Shown here piece by piece: positions 9,639 to 17,628 of a DNA stretch of 64,000 bases (its first letter is position 1; every line of letters begins with the position of its first letter). The notes below the pieces were generated by a model, which worked only from the letters and a program-made list of their open reading frames with translations, did not search any database and was not told the origin of the DNA. The DNA comes from Anaerosphaera aminiphila DSM 21120 (lineage in GTDB: Bacteria; Bacillota; Clostridia; Tissierellales; Peptoniphilaceae), in assembly GCF_900129925.1 (NCBI RefSeq), contig NZ_FQXI01000003.1, forward strand, positions 60,311-124,310, read 5' to 3'. Made by a program: the position numbers and the translations under genes.

Positions 9639-10631
9639 CTATTTACTTGCCATTGCACTGTCAAATGAAAAATCTGAAGCTTTAAAATCTATTTTTCTCA
9701 CAAATTCGGCTGCTTCTCTTGCTCCATATTCTCTTTCCATTCCACTATCTTCCCACTCTACTGAGAGAGGTCCCTGATAGTCATATGCATTTAACACACG
9801 TATAATATTTTCAAAATCTACATCTCCATGGCCAAGTGATCTAAAATTCCATCCTCTTCTCAAATCTCCAAAGTCAATGTGAGAACCTAAGAGGCCACTT
9901 CTTCCATCTAGTGTAACTGCTGCATCTTTCATATGTACATGATAAACTCTGTCTATAAAGTCTTCTAAGAATACATGCGGAGTAATTCCCTGCCAAACTA
10001 AGTGACTTGGGTCAAAGTTCAATCCAAATTCAGGTCTGTCTTTAAATTTTTCTAAAAGTCTCTTTGTAGAATAGTAGTCAAAGGCAATTTCCCCTGGATG
10101 TACTTCAAGTGCAAATTTAATTCCATTTTCTACAAACACGTCTAAAATAGGTGTCCATAAATCATAAATTTCTTGAAATCCACTTTCTACTAACTCTTCA
10201 GATGTCTGAGGAAAAGAATACAAATACTTCCAAATAGGAGAACCTACAAATCCCGTTACTACATAGCACCCCATTTTTTTAGCTGCAATAGCAGAATACT
10301 TCATACTTTCAATCGCCCAAGCTCGAATTTCATCCGGCTTATCTGCAAGCTCCGGTGGTGCAAATCCATTAAGTCTTGGATCGTTATAGTCTCCAACACA
10401 TTGACCTATAATATGAGTACAAAGTGCAACACATTTTAAGTCATATTTATTTAACAGTTCTTTTACTTCTGCAACGTATTCATCATCTTCAGCAGCTCTC
10501 TTTGGATCAAGGTGATTTCCCCAACATGCAAGTTCTAAACCATCATATCCAAATTCCTTTGCTTTGCTACATATTTCTTCTAATTCCAAATCTGCCCACT
10601 GAGCAGTCATAAGAGTTAACAACCTTCCCAT
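9639..10631 (-). CDS. Sugar phosphate isomerase/epimerase (xylose-isomerase-like TIM barrel)
   Basis: Protein of 330 aa in the AP-endonuclease-2/xylose-isomerase-like barrel family. Metal-ligand regions are visible: FALEVHPGEIAFD (Glu), FDPSHLVWQG (Asp/His), YHVHMKDA (His) and LSVEWEDSG (Glu). The family includes inosose dehydratase, hydroxypyruvate isomerase and ketose epimerases. Start chosen at 10631 behind GAGGAGG; five upstream in-frame codons are ignored. Forms an operon with the oxidoreductase at 8468-9616 and is probably the isomerising partner in the same sugar or inositol pathway. Confidence 0.88.
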   Translation of the reverse strand: MGRLLTLMTAQWADLELEEICSKAKEFGYDGLELACWGNHLDPKRAAEDDEYVAEVKELLNKYDLKCVALCTHIIGQCVGDYNDPRLNGFAPPELADKPDEIRAWAIESMKYSAIAAKKMGCYVVTGFVGSPIWKYLYSFPQTSEELVESGFQEIYDLWTPILDVFVENGIKFALEVHPGEIAFDYYSTKRLLEKFKDRPEFGLNFDPSHLVWQGITPHVFLEDFIDRVYHVHMKDAAVTLDGRSGLLGSHIDFGDLRRGWNFRSLGHGDVDFENIIRVLNAYDYQGPLSVEWEDSGMEREYGAREAAEFVRKIDFKASDFSFDSAMASK

Positions 10632-10867
10632 AATAAACCTCCTCATTAAATTAAAATAAAATTTTTACAATCTAAATTGTAAAATATACAATTACACTTT
10701 AATATAGTAGTGTATATAAATTATATCACCTTAAAAACTTCAAATCCATAAATATTGTACAATACTTTATATGAACACACTTAAATAATTGCATTCCTAC
10801 ACTTACAACTAAATTTATTGGGTATAATATAGTTAATGATTTTATTATCAAATGAAAGGGGTTAATT

Positions 10868-11707
10868 ATGAAATATTTTAAATTGAACAACGGCAACGAA
10901 ATACCGGGCATTGGTTTTGGTTGCTATACCATCACTGACGAGAACGTCTTAAGAGATGTCTTGATTGAATGCAAAAAATGTAATTACGAATTAATTGATA
11001 CAGCTTATTTTTATGACAATGAAGATTTAATAGGAAAAGTTTTAAAAGAAGAAAACTTAGAAGATGCTTTTCAAATTGCAACGAAAGTTTGGCCAATAGA
11101 CTTTGGTGCAGAAAATACTAAAAAATCTATTGAGCGCTCACTTAAATCTCTAAACAGAGACTATATTGACATAATGTATCTTCACTGGCCAGGCAAAGAT
11201 ATGGAAGAATCTTGGAAAGTTTTAGAAGACTACTATGAGCAGGGAGTACTTAAAAATATTGCAGTTTGTAACTTCTACGAAAACCACATGGAATATCTAC
11301 TTAAAAATGCAAATGTAGTTCCACAGATAGATCAAATAGAACTTCATCCTCTACTTCAAAAAAATGAACTTTTAGATTATTTAAAATCTAAAGATATCCA
11401 ACCTTTGGCATGGAGTCCAATTGCAAAGGCTGACAAAGAACTTTTTGACAGTGAAATTATGATTGAACTATCTAAAAAATACAATAAGAGCATTGCACAA
11501 ATAATACTTGCTTGGCACATTGCAAGAGGTACAGTTGCAATTCCTAGAACTTCTAAAGTTAGTAGAGTTTCAGAAAATATTGATGTCTTTGACTTTGAGC
11601 TAACTGACGAAGATATGGATAAAATTAAAACTTTAGATATAAATAAACACACTTCTAACAGTCCTGAAAATGAAAAGTGGCTAAAAGAAATTAGATATGG
11701 AAAATAA
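10868..11707 (+). CDS. Aldo/keto reductase
   Basis: Protein of 279 aa of the AKR superfamily (AKR5-like prokaryotic group), an NAD(P)H-dependent reductase of aldehydes or ketones in the cytosol. Visible: GNEIPGIGFGCYTI at the N-terminus, catalytic Asp/Tyr in ELIDTAYFYDNED, Lys in ATKVWP, His in YLHWPG, and the C-terminal cofactor loop IPRTSKVSRVSEN. Preceded by AAAGGGG and, further up, a TATAAT (10823-10828) that may be its -10. Monocistronic, convergent with the shortened uvrA gene, with which it shares a terminator. Confidence 0.93.
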   Translation: MKYFKLNNGNEIPGIGFGCYTITDENVLRDVLIECKKCNYELIDTAYFYDNEDLIGKVLKEENLEDAFQIATKVWPIDFGAENTKKSIERSLKSLNRDYIDIMYLHWPGKDMEESWKVLEDYYEQGVLKNIAVCNFYENHMEYLLKNANVVPQIDQIELHPLLQKNELLDYLKSKDIQPLAWSPIAKADKELFDSEIMIELSKKYNKSIAQIILAWHIARGTVAIPRTSKVSRVSENIDVFDFELTDEDMDKIKTLDINKHTSNSPENEKWLKEIRYGK

Positions 11708-11716
11708 ATAGTTAAA

Positions 11717-11766
11717 TAAAAATATATAGAGCATAGTTTCAAAACTATTGCTCTATATATTTTTTT
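11717..11766. terminator. Bidirectional intrinsic terminator
   Basis: Long hairpin of AAAATATATAGAGCA and its complement with an A-run on one side and a T-run on the other, between the convergent genes ending at 11707 (+) and 11745 (-). The last codons of the minus-strand gene form one arm. Confidence 0.8.
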
Positions 11767-13991
11767 AAATGCTTAGCTGTATATGAATTTTTTACATTTA
11801 ATAAATCTAAGGGATATCCTTGGAATAAAACTTTCCCTCCTCTATTACCTGCTTTTGGTCCAATATCTACTATCCAATCAGCACTGCTTATTATGGAGAG
11901 ATTGTGTTCTAAAACTATTAAAGTCTTATCTGTACTAAGTATCTTTTTAAATAATTTAATAAGTAAATCAATATCCGCCTCATGAAGTCCCGTACTTGGC
12001 TCATCTAAAATAAATATTTCCTCACTTTTTTTATCTATTACCTTTGCCAGTTTTAATCTTTGAAGTTCTCCACCTGAAAACGTGTCAATACTCTGTCCCA
12101 ATTTTACATAGGAGAGATTTACGTCTATTAATTTTTGAAGTGCCTCTATTAACCTTTCATCTTCAATAAAATTAATAGCCTCTTCCACAGTTAGTTGCAA
12201 TACTTCATATATACTTTTCCCCTTATACTTAAATTCCAAGGCTTTATCACTATACCTCTTCCCATTACACTTCTCACAAACTTGCTGCACATCACCCATA
12301 AAAGCTAAGTCTAAACTCACATATCCTCTTCCCTTGCACTCCGGACAAGCTCCTTTGCCATTAAAACTAAAAAGTGAAACACTCTCATTAGAAATTCCCG
12401 AATATATTTTTCTAAGTCTGTCAAATACATTCAAATATGTTAGTACATTTGATCTATTACTTCCAACTATTGGATTTTGATTAAATATAGTTGCCTCATA
12501 CTTTTTTGCGAAAAGTTTTTGAATTAATGTACTCTTACCTGCTCCTGCCACTCCTGTTACAACTGTAAATGCATTTTTTGGAATTTTGACAGATACATTT
12601 TTTATATTGTACAAACTTACATTTTCAAGAGAGTAAAAGGAATTAAATTCTCTTCTTCTTTTATTTATGCTGTGTTTTTTTGACAATGCTCTTCCCGTAA
12701 CTGTATTAGACTTTACCAACTCTTCATAAGTTCCCTGAAAAGTAACTTCTCCACCGCTTTCTCCTGAACCCTCTCCAATATTTACAATATAGTCGGCAAC
12801 TTTTATTATATCCGGATCGTGGTCTGCCAACACTACAGTATTTCCCTTATTTCTAAGTTCTTGAATAATTTTATTTATTCCTTGAATATCCTCCGGATGT
12901 AAACCTATACTCGGTTCATCTAGTATATAAAGTATATCTGAAAGCGAACTGTTTAAATGCCTGGTCATCTTTATCCTCTGAGATTCTCCACCTGACAAAG
13001 TATTAGTTGAACGATTAAGCGTTAAATATCCAAGTCCTATTAATTCTAAGCTCTTTAATTTCACCTTTAAATCTTCTAATATCACATTAACATTTTTACT
13101 ATTTATTGTATTTAAAAAATTAAGCAGTTCATCAATATTCATATTAACACAGTCAGCAATAGATACATTGTTTATCTTTGCACTTCTAACTCTTTCATTT
13201 ACCCTTGTTCCCAAGCACTCAGGACATTTTTCAACCTCCAATATTCTATTTAAGTGTGCTGAGTACTTTGAGTCTTCTCTTTCAATAAACCCCTTAGTTA
13301 TTCTGGGAATAACTCCAATATAAGTTGAAGTTTTTGGCCATTTAGAAGTTGGATTTTTAGGCTTACTTCCAATATCATATAGCAATAAATTTAATTCTTC
13401 TCTATTGTAGTTTTCCAGTTTTTTATCATTGTCAAAATTTCCCGTTTCAGTATATCTGGACAGTCTATAGCCTCCCGGTTGAAATGTGGGAAAATTTATC
13501 GCACCTTCATTTAAAGACTTTTTAAAATCTATTAATTTTTCTATGTTGATAGTCTTTACTTCTCCTATTCCCTTGCACTTGGGACACATTCCACTTGGAT
13601 TATTAAAGGAATATACCATTGAATAACCTATAAATGGCTTTGCTATTCTGGAATATAAAAGTCTCAAACTTGTATATATGTCTGTAACTGTTCCCACAGT
13701 AGATCTGGGATTACCTCCAATTTTCTTTTGATTTATCACTATTGACACTGGCAAGTTTTTTATTTCATCTACTTCAGGCCTTTTATAATGTGGAAGTAAT
13801 TGCTGAATATAGCTTGAATAAGTTTCATTTAACAATCTCTGTGACTCTGCTGCAAGAGTGTCAAAAATAAGTGATGACTTTCCTGAACCTGATACTCCAG
13901 TAATAACTGTAATTTTATTTTTAGGTATATTTAAGGATATATTTTTTAAATTATTAGTTCTAGCTCCTTTTATTACAATATTCTCACTCAT
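11745..13991 (-). CDS. Second, shortened UvrA-family ATPase lacking the UvrB-binding domain
   Basis: Protein of 748 aa, about 190 shorter than the canonical UvrA here. It keeps both ABC modules ([20 protein letters not shown]), both signatures (LSGGESQR, FSGGELQR), Walker B regions ([20 protein letters not shown]) and Cys-rich fingers (CPKCKGIGE; CPECKGRGY...CEKCNGKR). After RLLYSRIAKPF it passes almost directly to the first finger, so the roughly 140-residue UvrB-binding domain is missing. Such class II UvrA proteins are known in DNA-damage tolerance and in self-resistance to DNA-binding drugs. ATG 13991 follows a GGAAAGGTGG ribosome binding site; the 26 extra upstream codons overlap the promoter and are unlikely to be translated. 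Preceded by an SOS-like promoter. Confidence 0.92.
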   Translation of the reverse strand: MSENIVIKGARTNNLKNISLNIPKNKITVITGVSGSGKSSLIFDTLAAESQRLLNETYSSYIQQLLPHYKRPEVDEIKNLPVSIVINQKKIGGNPRSTVGTVTDIYTSLRLLYSRIAKPFIGYSMVYSFNNPSGMCPKCKGIGEVKTINIEKLIDFKKSLNEGAINFPTFQPGGYRLSRYTETGNFDNDKKLENYNREELNLLLYDIGSKPKNPTSKWPKTSTYIGVIPRITKGFIEREDSKYSAHLNRILEVEKCPECLGTRVNERVRSAKINNVSIADCVNMNIDELLNFLNTINSKNVNVILEDLKVKLKSLELIGLGYLTLNRSTNTLSGGESQRIKMTRHLNSSLSDILYILDEPSIGLHPEDIQGINKIIQELRNKGNTVVLADHDPDIIKVADYIVNIGEGSGESGGEVTFQGTYEELVKSNTVTGRALSKKHSINKRRREFNSFYSLENVSLYNIKNVSVKIPKNAFTVVTGVAGAGKSTLIQKLFAKKYEATIFNQNPIVGSNRSNVLTYLNVFDRLRKIYSGISNESVSLFSFNGKGACPECKGRGYVSLDLAFMGDVQQVCEKCNGKRYSDKALEFKYKGKSIYEVLQLTVEEAINFIEDERLIEALQKLIDVNLSYVKLGQSIDTFSGGELQRLKLAKVIDKKSEEIFILDEPSTGLHEADIDLLIKLFKKILSTDKTLIVLEHNLSIISSADWIVDIGPKAGNRGGKVLFQGYPLDLLNVKNSYTAKHLKKYIEQ

Positions 13992-14027
13992 ATTTCTTCC
14001 ACCTTTCCAGTAAATATGTAAATAATT

Positions 14028-14069
14028 CGAACATAAGTTTATTTTATCACTAAAAAATTTAATGGTCAA
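14028..14069 (-). promoter_or_regulatory. SOS-like promoter of the second uvrA
   Basis: On the minus strand: -35 TTGACC (14064-14069), 17-nt spacer, -10 TAAAAT (14041-14046), then TAAACTTATGTTCG (14028-14041). This box differs by one base from the one at 6576-6589 before uvrB and overlaps the -10 in exactly the same way. Most simply, one repressor, LexA, controls both. Confidence 0.72.
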
Positions 14070-14083
14070 TTTATTTTAATCAT

Positions 14084-14122
14084 AAAAACGCCTATAAGCT
14101 TATACAAACTTATAGGTGTTTA
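14084..14122 (-). terminator. Intrinsic terminator behind the gene remnant
   Basis: Hairpin with arms AACACCTATAAG and CTTATAGGCGTT (one G-T pair), followed on the minus strand by TTTTTAT. It lies 20 nt past the stop codon of the truncated reading frame at 14143 and now ends the LysR transcript. Confidence 0.75.
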
Positions 14123-14142
14123 ATACTTTTATATTCAAACTT

Positions 14143-14310
14143 TTATTCTGTAGTATGTGATTTTGCCACTTCACTTTCAGGTTTCCAGTGTTCAAAATTC
14201 CAAGGATCTTTTTTTATAAAACCATCTGCAAATGGAATAAAAATAGATGCTATTGCAAATACTGCCAACAGTCCTTGATACCACAAACGTAGGTAAAATT
14301 TATTGAATGG
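14143..14310 (-). pseudogene. C-terminal remnant of a membrane protein, directly behind the LysR gene
   Basis: Immediately after the LysR stop codon (14311-14313) and in the same frame, 55 sense codons run to TAA at 14143. They encode one hydrophobic helix (LLAVFAIASIFIPFADGF) followed by a charged tail with several aromatic residues (DPWNFEHWKPE), which looks like the C-terminus of a secondary transporter. There is no start codon or ribosome binding site for it. It has its own downstream terminator. The simplest reading is a deletion that removed most of a transporter gene next to the LysR gene. I could not identify the transporter family; it does not resemble the ends of the two symporters in this window. 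Confidence 0.6.
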
Positions 14311-15231
14311 TTATTTTCTATCAGGCGAGTAATCTCTTAACGACTTAACCATTATATCTACAAACTGTTTAGTTAAAAACGAAACCTTCTTTTCCTTTAA
14401 ATGTACCCATCCTAAACACATTTCTTCATGGTTGCCCTCAAGGGGAATTGAAACTATTTCATCGGGAATAATTTTATAAATTAAATATCCAGTTCCAATA
14501 TTATATGCATTAGTATTTGCAATAACATTCATCATAGTTCCCCTGTCGTGAACAAAAATCTTCTGCTCAGATTCATCGTTAAATACTAAATCTTCTGCAA
14601 GTGCCTCTTCGCCATGGTACTCATAGGTAACCATTGGATAGTCCTTTAAATCTTTTTCTTCTATAGTTTTTCTCTTTGCTAAGGGATGGCTACTACTTAA
14701 AAAAACATGAGGTTTTACAGTGTGACAGGGATAAAATTCCAATTCCTTCTTTTTTAATATTTGATTTATTATATTTTTATTGTTCTCTGTCATAAATATT
14801 ACTCCCAGAGAACTCTTTCGATTATATACATCATCAATTGCCCCAAGGGTAAAAGTCTCTTTTAAATTAAAGACATAGGACTTATCATCATGAGACTTTA
14901 TAAATTTAATAAAGGCATCTACAACAAAGGCATAGTGCTGCCCTGAAACTTGAAAATGTGTAACAGAAGCGCTATTTTTTGAAACATAGTGTTCTTGCAA
15001 GTGGTCTAATTCACTTATTATATTTTTAGACAGCCTCAAAAACTCAATCCCATCTTCTGTAAGAGAAACTCCCTGCCTTGAGCGTTCAAAAATCGTTACT
15101 CCTATTTCTGTCTCTAAGTCTTTAATTGCCTGACTAAGTGTTGGCTGTGAGACAAATAAGTGCTGTGCTGCTTTATTCATTGATTGGTAGTGAGCTACTG
15201 CTGCTATGTATTGAATTTGTTGAAAAGTCAT
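14311..15231 (-). CDS. LysR-family transcriptional regulator
   Basis: Protein of 306 aa with an N-terminal winged helix-turn-helix (residues about 3-62: AVAHYQSMNKAAQHLFVSQPTLSQAIKDLE) and a C-terminal periplasmic-binding-like effector domain. Normal length for the family. Divergently transcribed from the Cys/Met lyase and FNT channel genes, which are its likely targets. Candidate operators lie in the 217-nt gap (see 15255-15369). Its stop codon abuts an in-frame transporter remnant, so the former downstream neighbour is lost. Confidence 0.95.
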   Translation of the reverse strand: MTFQQIQYIAAVAHYQSMNKAAQHLFVSQPTLSQAIKDLETEIGVTIFERSRQGVSLTEDGIEFLRLSKNIISELDHLQEHYVSKNSASVTHFQVSGQHYAFVVDAFIKFIKSHDDKSYVFNLKETFTLGAIDDVYNRKSSLGVIFMTENNKNIINQILKKKELEFYPCHTVKPHVFLSSSHPLAKRKTIEEKDLKDYPMVTYEYHGEEALAEDLVFNDESEQKIFVHDRGTMMNVIANTNAYNIGTGYLIYKIIPDEIVSIPLEGNHEEMCLGWVHLKEKKVSFLTKQFVDIMVKSLRDYSPDRK

Positions 15232-15254
15232 TTTGTATCCTCCTAATAAATCTA

Positions 15255-15369
15255 CTTATATAAAATAACAATAACGCATATAACTATTATATATAAGACC
15301 ACATCTTTAAAGTGCCTTATAATATAAATATAGTTTGTAAAATTTAATTTATAATGTAACTACATTATA
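15255..15369. promoter_or_regulatory. Candidate operators between lysR and the Cys/Met lyase gene
   Basis: Two dyads occupy the divergent gap: CTTATATA (15255-15262) with TATATAAG (15290-15297), and TATAATGTA (15350-15358) with TACATTATA (15361-15369), a 9-bp perfect dyad with a 2-nt centre. A TATAAT at 15318-15323 may be the -10 of the plus-strand gene. A dyad of this kind fits a LysR-type site, but AT-rich DNA produces such dyads easily. Confidence 0.4.
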
Positions 15370-15448
15370 TCAAAACAAATGTTTCTATCACTTTATTTTA
15401 AAACTATTAAAATATTAGTGAATACAATTTTGAAAGGTAGGTATTATT

Positions 15449-16648
15449 GTGGAAAAAGGATTTAGAACAGAAATACTACACTCTGGAGAATCTGAATTTG
15501 CTAAAAAAATAGCTCAATCAGTTTCAGTTCCAAAAGTAGTTCCAATTTATATGAGTAGTGTCTTTAGTTTTGATGACGTACCTTCATTAGATGGTGTATA
15601 TGCAGGTACAGAAAAAGGATATGTATACTCCAGGATGGCAAATCCCGGCGTGGATTCTCTTAATGACGTACTTACCACTGCTGACAACTGCGGTGGAACT
15701 ATTGCTTTTTCTTCGGGAATGGCAGCTATTATCGCCTCTATTATTTCAAACGTTAAGTCTGGCGATCACATAATTTCTTCTCCAGTTCTCTATGGCGGAG
15801 TATATGATTACTTAAAAAATGAAATTACACGTTTTGGAGTGGAAGTTGACTTTGTAGACTTCATACATGATGATTTTGAAAAATACATTAAGCCAAATAC
15901 AAAAATTATCTACACTGAGACAATTACAAATCCACTTATGGAAGTAATGGACTTAAAGGCTATATCAGAAAAAGCTCATAAACACGGTTTAAAACTAATT
16001 GTAGATAATACTTTTGCTACACCGGCAATATGTCGCCCAATGGACTTTGGCGCTGATATTGTAGTATACAGTGGAACAAAGTACTTAAATGGACATAGTG
16101 ATATTATCTGTGGTGTAATAGCATCTGATGAAGAAAATATAGCTAATATACAAAAATATGCAACTCTATATGGGTCTATTATCAGTCCCTTTGACGCTTG
16201 GATTTTAACTCGCAGTATGAGAACTTTGGAACTTAGAATGAGACAACACAGTGAAAATGCGTTGGCCCTTGCAAAATACTTTGAAGGACATCCTAAAGTT
16301 GAACGTGTATACTATCCAGGTCTGCCATCTTCAGAGTTTTATGAAGTTGGTAAAAAACAGTTTAACAATGGCTGGTGTGGTGGAATGGTAAGTGCTGACA
16401 TAAAGGGCGGCGAAAAGGGAGCTTCTGACTTTATAGCTGCATGTGAAACTGTGAAATTTGTACCAAGTCTTGCAGGAGTTACTACTTCAATTTCATACCC
16501 TGCAAAAACTTCTCATCGTGCTTATTCACCTGAGGAATTAAAACACAGTGGTATATCTATGGGACAACTTCGCTTTTCTACAGGTTTAGAAAATATAGAA
16601 GATATTATTAGAGAATTTGATAAAGCTTTTGAAGCAGTTCAAGCTTAA
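15449..16648 (+). CDS. PLP-dependent Cys/Met metabolism enzyme (methionine gamma-lyase/cystathionine lyase family)
   Basis: Protein of 399 aa of the trans-sulfuration fold-type I family. PLP-binding Lys lies in SGTKYLNGHSD; the phosphate-binding SSGMAAI and the VDNTFATP motif with the PLP-pairing Asp are present. Members cleave methionine, cystathionine, cysteine or homocysteine to a 2-oxo acid, ammonia and a thiol or sulfide, or use O-acylhomoserine. The active-site Cys of classic methionine gamma-lyase is replaced: the loop reads YGGVYD, so strict methionine gamma-lyase activity is doubtful. GTG start after GAAAGGTAGG. Next gene, 62 nt on, is an FNT channel, which suggests release of a small anion product such as hydrosulfide. 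Confidence 0.85.
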   Translation: MEKGFRTEILHSGESEFAKKIAQSVSVPKVVPIYMSSVFSFDDVPSLDGVYAGTEKGYVYSRMANPGVDSLNDVLTTADNCGGTIAFSSGMAAIIASIISNVKSGDHIISSPVLYGGVYDYLKNEITRFGVEVDFVDFIHDDFEKYIKPNTKIIYTETITNPLMEVMDLKAISEKAHKHGLKLIVDNTFATPAICRPMDFGADIVVYSGTKYLNGHSDIICGVIASDEENIANIQKYATLYGSIISPFDAWILTRSMRTLELRMRQHSENALALAKYFEGHPKVERVYYPGLPSSEFYEVGKKQFNNGWCGGMVSADIKGGEKGASDFIAACETVKFVPSLAGVTTSISYPAKTSHRAYSPEELKHSGISMGQLRFSTGLENIEDIIREFDKAFEAVQA

Positions 16649-16660
16649 AATAATAAAAAA

Positions 16661-16689
16661 TAAAAGGTACAACTAAGTTGTACCTTTTA
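16661..16689 (+). terminator. Hairpin between the lyase and FNT genes
   Basis: A perfect 13-bp stem (TAAAAGGTACAAC and complement) with a 3-nt loop, 12 nt after the lyase stop codon. The T-run is short (TTTTAAC), so it is probably a partial terminator or an mRNA processing/stability hairpin that lowers expression of the downstream channel gene. Confidence 0.6.
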
Positions 16690-16710
16690 ACAATAAGGTG
16701 GTGAAGTATT

Positions 16711-17493
16711 GTGGAATCAGAAAACTTAAAAGACGTCTCTTCATTGGCAAGAGAAAAATACAACTTCTATCAAAATAAATTGGGCTACACAATATACACT
16801 TTACTAGCAGGTTCATATTGTTCTATCGGTATGGCTTTTGCCTACAATGCTGCTTCAGGATTTTATGCATCTCCAAGTTTAAGTGGTATTTCAAATTTAA
16901 TAATGGGGATAGCTTTCGCACTTTCTTTTACATTAATTACCTTTGCCGGATCAGAATTATTTACAGGAAATGTCTTTGTTATAACAGTGGGTGCTCTAAG
17001 TAAAAAGATCACTTTCAAAAATGCCATTTCCATACTTATATTTTGTTACATTGGAAACTTAATGGGTGCATCTATTATGGGAGCAATTATATCTATGTCA
17101 GGCGTTATGTCAAATACTGCAGGAGAAATGCTTGAAACTTTTTGTCTAACAAAAATATCTCTTCCAATTCACCAATTGTTTTTAAGAGGAGTCATGTGTA
17201 ATGTGCTGGTGTGTCTTGGAACTTGGATGGCATCAAAAATAAAGTCGGATATTGCAAGGATGACAGCTTTATTATGGGTCGTTGCAGGCTTTGTCACTTC
17301 AGGATATGAGCACAGTATCGCCAATGCAGGACTTTTTACTATGAATGCACTTTCAAATTCTATTCCACCTGGTTATATGCAGGGTGTTTTAAAAAATATG
17401 TGCTTTGTAACTTTGGGCAATATAGTAGGCGGTGCACTGATTGTGGCCTGTGGATATTGGTTTGCCAATAGACGTACATCTGAATCTAATTAA
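16711..17493 (+). CDS. Formate/nitrite/hydrosulfide transporter (FNT) channel
   Basis: Protein of 260 aa with six membrane helices typical of the FNT family. The central pore histidine is in SGYEHSIANAG, and the first-half broken helix (FAGSELFTGNVF) is clear. FNT channels pass formate, nitrite, lactate or hydrosulfide. Directly behind a sulfur-amino-acid lyase gene, so hydrosulfide or a short 2-oxo acid is a plausible substrate, but this is inference from neighbourhood. GTG start at 16711 after AAGGTGGTG. Confidence 0.9.
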   Translation: MESENLKDVSSLAREKYNFYQNKLGYTIYTLLAGSYCSIGMAFAYNAASGFYASPSLSGISNLIMGIAFALSFTLITFAGSELFTGNVFVITVGALSKKITFKNAISILIFCYIGNLMGASIMGAIISMSGVMSNTAGEMLETFCLTKISLPIHQLFLRGVMCNVLVCLGTWMASKIKSDIARMTALLWVVAGFVTSGYEHSIANAGLFTMNALSNSIPPGYMQGVLKNMCFVTLGNIVGGALIVACGYWFANRRTSESN

Positions 17494-17523
17494 TTAACTA
17501 TAATTTTAAAAATATTCTATTAA

Positions 17524-17556
17524 AAAAAGAGCTTAAAATTTAATTTTAAGCTCTTT
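17524..17556. terminator. Bidirectional terminator
   Basis: Perfect 16-bp stem AAAAGAGCTTAAAATT with a 1-nt centre between the plus-strand FNT gene and the minus-strand symporter gene, flanked by A- and T-runs. Confidence 0.8.
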
Positions 17557-17628
17557 TCTTATTTACACTATAAATAGTACACAATAAAATTTAATTTTTA
17601 TAGTTTATATTTTAAGTTGATTTAATAT

